Shown: positions 1 to 8,050, counted from the stretch's first letter. The stretch is DNA of 64,000 bases from Falcatimonas sp. MSJ-15 (GCF_018918265.1 NZ_JAHLQC010000012.1:62001-126000); one strand, 5' to 3'. The notes: generated by a model not told the origin, from the sequence alone. Numbers and translations are program-made.

Positions 1-908
1 TGAAGCCAAGTGATTATGACATTAATATAGCAATTGATAAGGCAAATATTGCGTCAAAAACTGTTAAAAATGTAAGACATACTTCGTATGCTATATATGA
101 TGATGAGATGGAACGACAGGCTATAAGGGAAAAAGAAATTGAAAACAAGATGTATAGAGCACTTAAGAATCATGAGTTTGTTATATATTATCAGCCAAAG
201 ACAGATCTTAAGACAGAAGGTGTAACAGGTGCAGAAGCACTTGTCAGATGGCAGGATAAACCGGGACATCTTGTTCCACCAATGGATTTTATCCCATTGT
301 TTGAACGTAATGGATTTATAATAGATCTTGATTACTATATTTTTGAAGAAGTATTTAAGTTCATACGCAAGACAATAGATGAAGGACGCAGACCTATACC
401 AGTTTCACTAAACGTATCAAGAGCACATATATATGAGCCAGATTTTGTAGAGAAGCTTATGAAGATAAAAGAAAAATATAATATTGATACGAAATGGATT
501 GAACTTGAACTTACAGAAGGAACATTCTTAACAGATCAATATATGATACTTAAACTTATGAAAGAATTAAAAAAACTTGGGTTTAAGATATCAATAGATG
601 ATTTTGGCTCGGGATTCTCATCACTTAATATGTTAAAAGATCTTCCGATAGATGTACTAAAACTCGACAAAGAGTTTTTCCCTAAAGGAGATATGGATGA
701 AAGAGTAAAGACTATATTCGTAAATGTTGTACGAATGACAAAAGAGCTTAATATAATACCACTTACAGAAGGTGTTGAGACAAAAGAACAAGCAGAATTC
801 CTAAGAGAAGTTGGCTGTGTATTGGCACAGGGATATTACTATTCAAGACCACTTTCGGAAGCAGACTTTATAAAGTACTTAAGTGAACATGAGATTATAG
901 AGATATAA
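1..908 (+). CDS. GGDEF-EAL cyclic-di-GMP protein, 5' end missing
   Basis: The frame is open from base 3, so this is the C-terminal part of a longer protein cut by the window edge. The first ~35 residues look like the tail of a GGDEF domain and lead into a complete EAL phosphodiesterase domain that hydrolyses c-di-GMP. The signature is GAEALVRW (about base 228), followed by SLNVSR, ELTEGTF, the SIDDFGSG loop with paired aspartates, LKLDKEFF, TEGVET and the AQGYYYSRPL end. The metal-binding and catalytic Glu, Asn, Asp-Asp, Lys and Glu positions of the EAL family all appear kept, so I infer an active phosphodiesterase. The state of the GGDEF half cannot be judged. A first internal ATG at 108 is not the real start. 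Confidence 0.93.
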   Translation, partial: KPSDYDINIAIDKANIASKTVKNVRHTSYAIYDDEMERQAIREKEIENKMYRALKNHEFVIYYQPKTDLKTEGVTGAEALVRWQDKPGHLVPPMDFIPLFERNGFIIDLDYYIFEEVFKFIRKTIDEGRRPIPVSLNVSRAHIYEPDFVEKLMKIKEKYNIDTKWIELELTEGTFLTDQYMILKLMKELKKLGFKISIDDFGSGFSSLNMLKDLPIDVLKLDKEFFPKGDMDERVKTIFVNVVRMTKELNIIPLTEGVETKEQAEFLREVGCVLAQGYYYSRPLSEADFIKYLSEHEIIEI

Positions 909-979
909 TGTCTGTTATCAGTTTTAAAATTATAAGAAAGTTTATCTGAGCTTAAAAAAACTAATTATATATGGCAGAT

Positions 980-1017
980 AAAAATGACAAAGATAGTGAC
1001 AAGTCTTTGTCATTTTT
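980..1017 (+). terminator. Intrinsic terminator after the EAL gene
   Basis: A perfect 14-bp stem (980-993 with 1004-1017) encloses a 10-base loop and runs straight into a T tract. It lies about 70 bases after the EAL stop codon and ahead of the tyrS promoter. Confidence 0.75.
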
Positions 1018-1178
1018 TTGGACATTTACCTGGTATGAGAGAAAAATGCCGGTTTTTTGTCAAATGTGTGAGAATTCTATATTGAAACCTGATACATTAG
1101 TATTAGGCATTTTAGATATAATTACAGACATCATACTTGAGATCGCAAATGCATATATGCATAAAAGATAGTTAATAA

Positions 1179-1207
1179 TTGACAATAAAGTCATTTAATT
1201 TTATAAT
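1179..1207 (+). promoter_or_regulatory. Consensus sigma-A promoter of tyrS
   Basis: TTGACA (1179-1184), a 17-base spacer and TATAAT (1202-1207) form an exact consensus promoter. The untranslated leader to the tyrS ATG is about 50 bases. No T-box specifier or antiterminator is visible, and there is no room for one. Confidence 0.85.
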
Positions 1208-1263
1208 TGTTAAGGTGTTACGAAATTAGATATAGATTAATATAAACAAAGGAGTTTTTTGAT

Positions 1264-2487
1264 ATGACAGTATATGACGAATTAGTTGAAAGAGGGCTTA
1301 TAGCACAAGTAACAGATGAAGAAGAGATAAAAGAACTTGTTAATAATGGAAAAGCTGTATTCTATATTGGATTTGATCCAACAGCAGACAGTCTTCATGT
1401 TGGACACTTTATGGCATTATGTCTTATGAAGCGTCTTCAGATGGCAGGTAACAAACCAATAGCTCTTATTGGTGGTGGTACAGCAATGATTGGAGATCCA
1501 TCAGGAAGAACAGATATGAGACAGATGATGACTAAAGAGACAATTGCACATAATGTAGAATGTTTCAAAAAGCAGATGTCAAGATTTATTGATTTCTCAG
1601 ATGATAAAGCACTCTTGGTTAATAATGCAGATTGGTTAATGGAGCTTAATTATGTTGACGTATTAAGAGAAGTCGGACCACATTTTAGTGTAAATAGAAT
1701 GCTTACAGCAGAATGTTATAAGCAGAGAATGGAAAGAGGATTAAGTTTCCTTGAATTTAATTATATGATAATGCAAAGTTATGATTTCTTCGCATTATAT
1801 CAGAAATATGGCTGTAATATGCAATTTGGTGGAGATGACCAGTGGAGCAATATGCTTGGTGGTACAGAATTAATCAGAAGAAAACTTGGCAAAAATGCAT
1901 ACGCAATGACAATTAATCTATTACTTAATTCAGAAGGTAAGAAGATGGGTAAGACTCAAAAAGGTGCTGTATGGCTTGATGCTGCCAAGACATCCCCATT
2001 CGAATTCTTCCAGTATTGGAGAAATGTTGCTGATAGCGATGTAATCAAATGTCTTAAGATGTTAACATTCTTACCATTAGAACAGATAAAAGAGATGGAA
2101 AGCTATGAAGGAAGCAAATTAAATGAAGCAAAAGAGATTTTAGCATTCGAACTTACAAAGCTTGTTCATGGTGAAGAAGAAGCAACAAAAGCTTTAGAAA
2201 GTGCCAAAGCATTATTTAGTGCAGGTAATGCAGCTAATATGCCAGAAGCAGAGATAACAGAAGACAATCTTACAGATGGAAGCATAGATATTATATCAAT
2301 ACTTGCTTTATCAGGACTTGTTCCATCAAAATCAGAAGGAAGAAGAGCTGTACAGCAGGGTGGCGTATCTGTTGATGGCGAGAAGATTGCAGATATAGCA
2401 CAGTCATATACAGCCGAACAGTTAAAAGGCGATGGAATTATTGTAAAACGTGGTAAGAAGAACTTTAGAAAAGTATTTATGAAATAA
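1264..2487 (+). CDS. tyrS: Tyrosyl-tRNA synthetase
   Basis: This cytoplasmic class I synthetase charges tRNA-Tyr with tyrosine using ATP. The 407 residues match the family length. The HIGH-type motif is HVGH at residues 45-48, and the KMSKS-type loop is KKMGKT near residue 226. Tyrosine-pocket segments such as QFGGDDQW are clear. An S4 RNA-binding domain occupies roughly residues 340-405 (QQGGVSVDG). The start is set by AAAGGAG at 1248-1254. The gene has its own consensus promoter and is followed by a hairpin element rather than another gene, so it appears monocistronic. Confidence 0.97.
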   Translation: MTVYDELVERGLIAQVTDEEEIKELVNNGKAVFYIGFDPTADSLHVGHFMALCLMKRLQMAGNKPIALIGGGTAMIGDPSGRTDMRQMMTKETIAHNVECFKKQMSRFIDFSDDKALLVNNADWLMELNYVDVLREVGPHFSVNRMLTAECYKQRMERGLSFLEFNYMIMQSYDFFALYQKYGCNMQFGGDDQWSNMLGGTELIRRKLGKNAYAMTINLLLNSEGKKMGKTQKGAVWLDAAKTSPFEFFQYWRNVADSDVIKCLKMLTFLPLEQIKEMESYEGSKLNEAKEILAFELTKLVHGEEEATKALESAKALFSAGNAANMPEAEITEDNLTDGSIDIISILALSGLVPSKSEGRRAVQQGGVSVDGEKIADIAQSYTAEQLKGDGIIVKRGKKNFRKVFMK

Positions 2488-2501
2488 TATAAGTATATTT
2501 A

Positions 2502-2713
2502 TGCGAAACTCATAGATAGATAGGTGTTTTGGATTGCCAGAGTATAAATATAATCAACAAAAACACGCTTGCGCTAAGTGTACATCGTAGCGGTACTAAG
2601 TTTGTTGTAAGGCTTTGCCTTCCAACGCACTAAGTGCCGACGATTACCACATTGTTTTCTTTTGATTATATTTATGCTCTGGCAATCCGATTTACGTTTT
2701 GATGAGTTTCGCA
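2502..2713 (+). repeat. Hairpin-bounded repeat element A, copy 1
   Basis: Nested inverted repeats make one long hairpin. The outermost 12-bp stem is TGCGAAACTCAT (2502-2513) with its complement at 2702-2713. An inner ~26-bp stem pairs 2531-2556 with 2663-2688, with one mismatch. Inside is a ~110-base core (2555-2664). This core recurs in reverse orientation at 2968-3077 with about 46 conserved bases on the left arm and 40 on the right. The two ACTAAGT motifs flank an apical hairpin of about 26 bases around a TTT loop. Basal and apical stems differ from copy 2 but are each self-complementary. It contains no convincing ORF. It could be a structured RNA, a MITE-like mobile element, or both. It may also serve as the tyrS terminator. 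Confidence 0.8.
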
Positions 2714-2732
2714 GCTATGTTTTCACACAATG

Positions 2733-2795
2733 TATCTATATCTATATATGAATGCGTAGATATAAATATAGATATAGATAGATATAGATAGATTT
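2733..2795 (+). repeat. TATAGA-type microsatellite with inverted half
   Basis: Several copies of a 6-base TAGATA/GATATA motif (2757-2793) are preceded by the complementary TCTATA repeats (2735-2748), so the region can fold back on itself. It sits between the two copies of element A. No gene is seen. Confidence 0.6.
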
Positions 2796-2854
2796 ATGTT
2801 AAATACTGACTCTTGTCAAGAGTGAGGGTAAAAATACAGATTTATGTAAGCAGA

Positions 2855-2916
2855 ACACTTGCAAGGCGTAATAATAATTATACTTTGTATAAGTGTACAT
2901 CGTAAGTCGGTAATTC
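2855..2916 (+). repeat. Degenerate fragment of element A
   Basis: This stretch carries an ACACTTGC remnant and then AAGTGTACATCGTA, matching the left arm of the element A core, followed by a diverged GTCGG. The right arm and the stems are missing. I read it as a decayed third copy lying directly upstream of copy 2. A 66-codon reading frame across it has no ribosome-binding site and is not called. Confidence 0.5.
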
Positions 2917-3131
2917 ATTTGAAAATCTCTGAAAAGTGTATATTAACTACGCTCAGATTAATATGTATCAAAAGAAAACAATGTGGTAATCGTCGGCACT
3001 TAGTGCGCTATACATCTAAGATGTATGGCGAACTTAGTACCGTTACGATGTACACTTAGCGAGAGCGTGTTTTTGTTGATACATATTAATCTGGGTGTAG
3101 CACATAGATTATCTTGTGAGATTTTTAAATG
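2916..3131 (-). repeat. Hairpin-bounded repeat element A, copy 2 (inverted)
   Basis: The outer stem pairs CATTTGAAAATCTC (2916-2929) with 3118-3131 (13 of 14). An inner perfect 18-bp stem pairs 2954-2971 with 3076-3093. The core between them is the reverse complement of copy 1. The differences concentrate in the apical hairpin, where CATACATC and GATGTATAG surround a TTA loop. Its basal stems share no sequence with those of copy 1. With copy 1 it forms a large inverted pair in the tyrS-spoIVA spacer. Confidence 0.8.
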
Positions 3132-3158
3132 TATAAGAATAAACTGAATAAGAAAAGT

Positions 3159-3211
3159 GTAATAGATCCCTCTGTGAATTCATATATTTTAATAATAAAA
3201 TTCACAGGGGG
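3159..3211 (+). promoter_or_regulatory. Possible sigma-E promoter and palindrome upstream of spoIVA
   Basis: GTAATAGA (3159-3166), 14 bases, then CATATATT (3181-3188) loosely resembles a sporulation sigma-E promoter (-10 consensus near CATACANT), which is the expected control of spoIVA. Overlapping it is an inverted repeat pairing CCTCTGTGAATT (3169-3180) with 3199-3210. The right arm contains the AGGGGGA ribosome-binding region. If transcription starts near 3195 the palindrome would act in DNA. If it starts further upstream it would hide the ribosome-binding site. The assignment is weak. Confidence 0.4.
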
Positions 3212-3219
3212 ATTATTCT

Positions 3220-4695
3220 ATGGATTACAATACAGAGTATGATTTGTATAAGGATATAGAAAAACGGACTAATGGCGAATTGTATATAGGAGTTGTAGGA
3301 CCGGTAAGGACTGGAAAGTCTACATTTGTTAGACGGTTTATGGAGATATTACTTGCAGAAGGTAAGATTAGTAGTGCAGGGGAGATAAAAGATCAGCTTC
3401 CATTAAGTGGCAAAGGCAGTGATATTACAACTGTTGAACCAAAGTTTATTCCGAAGAATGCCATAAAACTAAATATAGCAGATGATCTTGAGATTAAAGT
3501 TCGTCTGATTGACTCAGTTGGATATATAGTTGAGAGTGCAAAAGGTTATATGAGTGAGAATGGACCAAGAATGGTAAAGACACCATGGTTTGAACAGGAG
3601 ATTCCATTTGCAAAAGCAGCAGAAGAAGGTACAAAAAGAGTAATACATGATCATTCTGCAATAGGTATAGTTGTAACAACGGATGGAAGTATCACTGATA
3701 TTGCAAGAGAAGATTATGAGAAGACAGAAGAGAGAGTTATTAGAGAGCTTAAAGATATAGGAAAGCCCTATGTAATAATTCTTAATACCAGAAAACCGGC
3801 ATCGAAGGATACATTAGAACTTGCAAAAACGCTTCAGGAAAAATACAATAATACAGTAATTCCAATTGACTGTGAACAACTTAAAAAATCAGATATAATA
3901 TGGATATTAAAAGGAATTATTGATGAGTTCTATGTTACAGAACTTAAGTTTTATGTGCCTGAATGGGTACTTATGCTTGACAATTCACATTACATAAAGG
4001 AAGGACTTATAGATATATCAAGAAGTCTTATGCAGAAAGTTATAAAAATCAGAGATATAAGACAGATACAAAATGATACAGAATATAACTTTATTACCGG
4101 AGTAAAAGTAAATTCTGTTAATTCAGAAAGAGGAACAGCAGACATAGATATAAAGATTGATTCAAGATGTTATTATGAGACATTAAGCCAGATTACCGGT
4201 GTAGAGATGAAGAATGAGATTGAACTTATAGAGCTGATAAGAGAATTGTCTTTAAACAGACAGCGATATAATAGAATATCAGAAGCAGTAGAAAAAGTTA
4301 ATTCAGAAGGTTATGCTGTAATATTGCCGGAAAAAGAGAATGTAGAGATATTCGAACCGGAAGTTATTAAGAATGGCAATCGATATGGAATTAAACTAAG
4401 AGCAAAAGCACCATCTATTCATATGATTCAGACGGACATAGAAACAGAGATAGCACCAATTGTTGGAGATATTAATCAGGCTAATGATCTGATTGAGTAC
4501 ATAAAAAATAGTAAAAATTCATACGACAGTGGTATTTGGGAGACCAATATTTTTGGTAAAACAGTTGAACAGATAGTGGATGATGGCTTTAATGCAAAAG
4601 TACTTAATATGACAGCAGAAAGTCAGGAAAAGATTAGAGAGACACTTGAAAAGGTTACCAATGATAATAATGGACTTGTGTGTATAATCGTGTGA
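3220..4695 (+). CDS. spoIVA: Stage IV sporulation protein A (spore coat ATPase)
   Basis: SpoIVA is the ATPase that polymerises on the forespore surface to form the basement layer of the coat, made in the mother cell. The 491 residues are almost exactly the B. subtilis length. The Walker A motif GPVRTGKS is at residues 27-34. A GTPase-like domain (IDSVGYIVE, then VVTTDGS and ILNTRKP) follows. The hydrophobic C-terminus CIIV is typical and is needed for membrane and SpoVM contact in the family. The start has an AGGGGGA site 8 bases upstream. It is a single-gene unit ended by a terminator whose loop holds an inserted element. Confidence 0.97.
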   Translation: MDYNTEYDLYKDIEKRTNGELYIGVVGPVRTGKSTFVRRFMEILLAEGKISSAGEIKDQLPLSGKGSDITTVEPKFIPKNAIKLNIADDLEIKVRLIDSVGYIVESAKGYMSENGPRMVKTPWFEQEIPFAKAAEEGTKRVIHDHSAIGIVVTTDGSITDIAREDYEKTEERVIRELKDIGKPYVIILNTRKPASKDTLELAKTLQEKYNNTVIPIDCEQLKKSDIIWILKGIIDEFYVTELKFYVPEWVLMLDNSHYIKEGLIDISRSLMQKVIKIRDIRQIQNDTEYNFITGVKVNSVNSERGTADIDIKIDSRCYYETLSQITGVEMKNEIELIELIRELSLNRQRYNRISEAVEKVNSEGYAVILPEKENVEIFEPEVIKNGNRYGIKLRAKAPSIHMIQTDIETEIAPIVGDINQANDLIEYIKNSKNSYDSGIWETNIFGKTVEQIVDDGFNAKVLNMTAESQEKIRETLEKVTNDNNGLVCIIV

Positions 4696-4713
4696 TTTAT
4701 TCAAAAAATGAGT

Positions 4714-4993
4714 ATTGCGAAACTATATTGTATGATATAGTGTTATATAATGATGCCAGGGTCAAAAGGTCTAAGCCCACATGAGCTTGCTCATAGGTGG
4801 GTGAAAGACCTTAGGACTCGCCCCGATATGAGCATAAAAGTGGGATGATAATCCTACGATATGCGAATATCCAGTAGGATTGTGGGAGTGCGTAGCACGG
4901 AGCAATCCGTAGGCATCAAAGTCGGGGGCTTTTGACCCCGACATCATATAATACCATCATCTAAATGCAGACATATAGTTTCGCAATTTTTTT
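4714..4993 (+). terminator. spoIVA intrinsic terminator with an element in its loop
   Basis: ATTGCGAAACTATAT (4714-4728) pairs perfectly over 15 bp with 4973-4987, and the right arm is followed at once by seven T residues (4987-4993). This is a normal terminator stem and U-tract, but the two arms are 244 bases apart because a structured element occupies the loop. The same GCGAAACT sequence forms the outermost stem of element A copy 1 after tyrS. Confidence 0.65.
4743..4953 (+). ncRNA. HEARO/omega-RNA-like structured RNA element without an IscB gene
   Basis: Ends at about 4745-4768 and 4929-4953 form a second inverted repeat. Inside is a first hairpin with stems GGTCT/AGACC, CCCAC/GTGGG and ATGAGC/GCTCAT closed by the joint GGTGGGTGAAAGACC. 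A long imperfect stem follows, then a CGGAGCAATCCG hairpin near 4897. Then comes a local GTCGGGG/CCCCGAC hairpin whose right arm can instead pair with the left end of the element. From memory, the IscB omega-RNA (HEARO motif) has the same order: a stem closing with GGTTGAAAGAGC, and later a hairpin containing GGAGCAATC. No iscB or HNH ORF is adjacent. The family assignment is by recall, not by covariance search. Confidence 0.5.
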
Positions 4994-5075
4994 GTTTCAC
5001 GATTTTTTGTTTATTGACAAAATGTTAATTATTCTATACCCTATAATAAAAAACATGCAAAGGGGACTAATTATA

Positions 5076-6761
5076 ATGGAATATATGAAGTATATTATTA
5101 TTGCTGCAGGTGTAGTGATATTTCTCTTAATTATTAATATGCGTAATAAAAGAGAACAAAAAGAGCGACTTAGAAGAAAGATAAAAGCCAGATGGGGTGC
5201 ACTTAACGAATCCGAGATGTCTTATGAAGAATATGATGCGATTGCTAATTATTATCGTAAAGTAAAAGGAGATAAAGAGACTGTAGACGACATAACTTGG
5301 AATGATCTTGATATGGACAGAGTATTTATTCTTGCTAATAATACATTCTCATCAATAGGGCAGGAGATGCTATATAAGATAATGAGAATGCCGGAATATG
5401 ACAATGATACATTAATTGAACGAGATAGAATAATAGAATATTTTAAGAGTAATCCGGATGAAGCACAGAGACTTCAGGAGATATATGCTACAATAGGCAA
5501 AAATCCAAAGATATCATTTATCGAATCAATAAATAATCTTTGCAAATTAGAGAATAGAAGTAATATAAAACATCACATAATGAATGCTATGTATCTGGTT
5601 GGATTAGCAACACTTTTTGTTCATGCAGGATATGGAGTACTTATAATATTGGGAACAATGATATATGCACTTTTTTCATATTTTTCAGAAAAAGCACAGA
5701 TTGAACCATACTTCATCTGCATAAAACATATAATCAGTATGAATAATGCTGCAAAAACTATTGCAAAAGCAGATATAAGTGCTATTAAAACATATAATGA
5801 TACACTTTTAGCAGATTCTAAGAAACTTGCAGTATTCTTATCAAAATCACAGATGATAGAATCAGGTACTGCATTAAAAGGTTCACTTATGGATGTTGCA
5901 ATGGATTATGCAAGAATGTCAACACATATTGATCTTATACAGTTCAATGCAATCGCAAGCAAAGCAAAAAAATATTATAATGAGATTATGGAAGTATATG
6001 AATTATTAGGATATATTGAAGCAATGATTGCGGCTGCTTCATTTAGAGAATTGCTTCCACAATATTGCAAACCTGAACTTACTGTTACAAAAGAAAAATA
6101 TATAGAAGCAAAAGAATTATATCATCCACTTATATCAGAACCAGTTGCCAATTCTATTAATGAGAATAAATGTGTGCTTCTTACAGGTTCTAATGCTTCT
6201 GGTAAGTCAACTTTTTTAAAGACAGTAGCTATTAATGCAATATTATCTCAGACACTCTATACATCTGTTTCGGAATCATATAAAGCGCCATTTTACAGAG
6301 TATATTCATCAATGTCATTAAGTGATGATATTATGAATAATGAGAGTTATTATATGGCAGAGATAAAAGCACTTAAGAGAATTATTGATGCCGATTCGAA
6401 GAAATCAGATATTCCGGTACTTGCATTCGTTGATGAAGTATTAAGAGGTACGAATACTATCGAGAGAATAGCAGCATCAACAGAGATTCTTCTTAATCTT
6501 TCTAAGAAGAATGTATTTTGTTTTGCGGCAACACATGATATTGAATTAACACATCTGCTTGAAAGTGTATATTCTAATTATCATTTTCAGGAAGAGATTA
6601 GAGATGATGATATCCTCTTTAATTATAGATTGTATAAAGGAAGAGCAGAATCAAGAAATGCTATAAAACTACTTGGAATAATAGGATATAGTAAAGAGAT
6701 AATAGACAGTGCATTAAAAAGAGCAGGGGATTTTGAAAAAGAAGGTGTCTGGAGTATATAG
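5076..6761 (+). CDS. Membrane-anchored MutS-family ATPase
   Basis: The C-terminal ~230 residues are a MutS-type ABC ATPase. Walker A GSNASGKST is near residue 370, and the Walker B/signature region is FVDEVLRGTN near 451, followed by a Q/D-loop and FAATHDIELT. There is no mismatch-recognition domain and no Smr domain, so it is neither MutS1 nor MutS2. It has an N-terminal membrane segment (about residues 6-21) and another hydrophobic pair near 165-200. The start at 5076 is preferred over upstream TTG/ATG codons because AAAGGGGA lies just before it and the membrane helix follows. The substrate is unknown. Cytosolic MutS and MutL are encoded separately at 40-45 kb. Confidence 0.85.
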   Translation: MEYMKYIIIAAGVVIFLLIINMRNKREQKERLRRKIKARWGALNESEMSYEEYDAIANYYRKVKGDKETVDDITWNDLDMDRVFILANNTFSSIGQEMLYKIMRMPEYDNDTLIERDRIIEYFKSNPDEAQRLQEIYATIGKNPKISFIESINNLCKLENRSNIKHHIMNAMYLVGLATLFVHAGYGVLIILGTMIYALFSYFSEKAQIEPYFICIKHIISMNNAAKTIAKADISAIKTYNDTLLADSKKLAVFLSKSQMIESGTALKGSLMDVAMDYARMSTHIDLIQFNAIASKAKKYYNEIMEVYELLGYIEAMIAAASFRELLPQYCKPELTVTKEKYIEAKELYHPLISEPVANSINENKCVLLTGSNASGKSTFLKTVAINAILSQTLYTSVSESYKAPFYRVYSSMSLSDDIMNNESYYMAEIKALKRIIDADSKKSDIPVLAFVDEVLRGTNTIERIAASTEILLNLSKKNVFCFAATHDIELTHLLESVYSNYHFQEEIRDDDILFNYRLYKGRAESRNAIKLLGIIGYSKEIIDSALKRAGDFEKEGVWSI

Positions 6762-6820
6762 AATTATCTTAACTAAGTATATGTGTACTACATTAATATG
6801 TAGTTCTACAATATATGTTT

Positions 6821-7018
6821 GCACTGATGTGATATTAATGTCGAGAAGTTACAATGATGTGATGTTAATGATGAGATGAATAATAACTTCTTTAAAGAAG
6901 TACATCGAGAAGTTATACTGATGTTATATTAATGATGAGATGAATAATAACTTCTTTAAAGAAGTATATCGAGAAGTTACACTGAAGTTATATTAATGAT
7001 ATGATGAATCATATAGTA
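6821..7018 (+). repeat. 64-bp tandem repeat, about 2.7 units
   Basis: The landmark TCGAGAAGTTA recurs at 6841, 6905 and 6969, giving a period of exactly 64 bases. Partial units lie at each end. Each full unit contains AACTTCTTTAAAGAAGT, a near-perfect palindrome able to form a small hairpin, and a TTAATGATGAGATGAA stretch. It fills most of the 490-base gap between the MutS-like gene and the LprI-like gene. No ORF is convincing. The rest of the gap (7019-7252) is AT-rich with no clear promoter. Confidence 0.85.
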
Positions 7019-7252
7019 ACAATACAATAGTAAGATAATGAAAAAATAGCGAAAACATAACGAATAAGACATACTCTGTAATTAATAAAATGTTAAAAAG
7101 ATTAGGAAAATCTTACGATTTCTTACAAAACATGTGAAAGTATTTACTTTTAAGATATGATGATGTTATGATGAGAAATATATGAAAAAGACAAATAATG
7201 AATGACATGATGAAGATATAATTACATAAACGAAAAGGAGTATGCACTGCAT

Positions 7253-7912
7253 ATGTTAAAGAAAAAAGTGACACCACTTATAATTGTTATGATTTTTGTT
7301 ATAGGTGTGATAGTAACATCTGTTAATTACAGAATCTATTCGGCAAAAACAGATTCTGTATATAAACAGATTGAAAAACAGAGAATTACTTATAATGATG
7401 TTGGTGATATAAGCAACAGAGAAGATATTGAAGGTGCACAAAACAAGGAAAATACCGACGAAAGTGCGATATCATCATCAGGTATATATAATTCATCTGT
7501 ATTAAAGCAAGATATTGCAGAATTCTCGCTTGATGAGTATAGCGAATATTTAAAGTCGATAGAAGAAGACTACAGTAACAGATGGGCACAGACTGACAAA
7601 TCTCAGCTTGCACTTGTTAAGAAGATAGCAGATTCAGAATATGAAGTATGGGATACAGAACTTAATTATATATATGGCATATTAAAAGATGTTATGTCAG
7701 AAGATGAATTTGAAAAGTTAAAAAATGAAGAAATTGAGTGGATTAATAGTAAAGAAACACATGCAAAAAATTCGGCTGCAGGTTATACCGGTAATACATA
7801 TAATTATATGTATACCAATGCACTTATTGATACAACAAGAGATAGAACATATTATCTGCTTGATCTGTTAACATTTTTTACAGATGCAGATGGTCATATA
7901 AAAGAGAAATAA
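7253..7912 (+). CDS. Membrane-anchored LprI/DUF1311-like protein
   Basis: The 219-residue product begins with a signal-anchor helix (about residues 6-24, LIIVMIFVIGVIV). A low-complexity acidic linker follows. The C-terminal region (about 125-205) has the pattern of the lysozyme-inhibitor LprI-like/DUF1311 family: WDTELNYIYGILK, then QW-like EIEWINSKE, and a final DTTRDRTYYLLDL. The domain is predicted outside the membrane. The usual disulphide cysteines of LprI are absent, so inhibitor activity is uncertain. The start follows AAAGGAG about 11 bases upstream. No partner gene is evident. Confidence 0.7.
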   Translation: MLKKKVTPLIIVMIFVIGVIVTSVNYRIYSAKTDSVYKQIEKQRITYNDVGDISNREDIEGAQNKENTDESAISSSGIYNSSVLKQDIAEFSLDEYSEYLKSIEEDYSNRWAQTDKSQLALVKKIADSEYEVWDTELNYIYGILKDVMSEDEFEKLKNEEIEWINSKETHAKNSAAGYTGNTYNYMYTNALIDTTRDRTYYLLDLLTFFTDADGHIKEK

Positions 7913-8050
7913 TAAAACTTGAAAACATCTATCCACTGTGATAATATATAAAAATGGTAAATTAAGAATATAACATAGTAATGACGATATACATCTTAGG
8001 ATTATGCATAGTGTATAATCGGTTGTTAACCAGAACAGGAGGTAATATAT

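Noticed and set aside
971..1171. 66-codon frame after the EAL gene
   Set aside because: Its first residues come from the terminator hairpin, there is no ribosome-binding site, and the sequence has no protein-like pattern.
1179..1263. T-box leader of tyrS (and similarly of alaS)
   Set aside because: The leaders are too short and lack the conserved GGTGG-type T-box sequence and specifier stem.
2859..3059. 66-codon frame between tyrS and spoIVA
   Set aside because: It runs through repeat fragments of element A in both orientations and lacks a ribosome-binding site.
5014..5047. TTGACA/TATAAT promoter before the MutS-like gene
   Set aside because: The two boxes are 22 bases apart, too far for sigma-A; other -10 choices are poor.
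6821..7018. CRISPR array
   Set aside because: The repeats are direct tandem copies with no unique spacers and no cas genes are nearby; the same holds for the 11228, 30356 and 36722 repeats.
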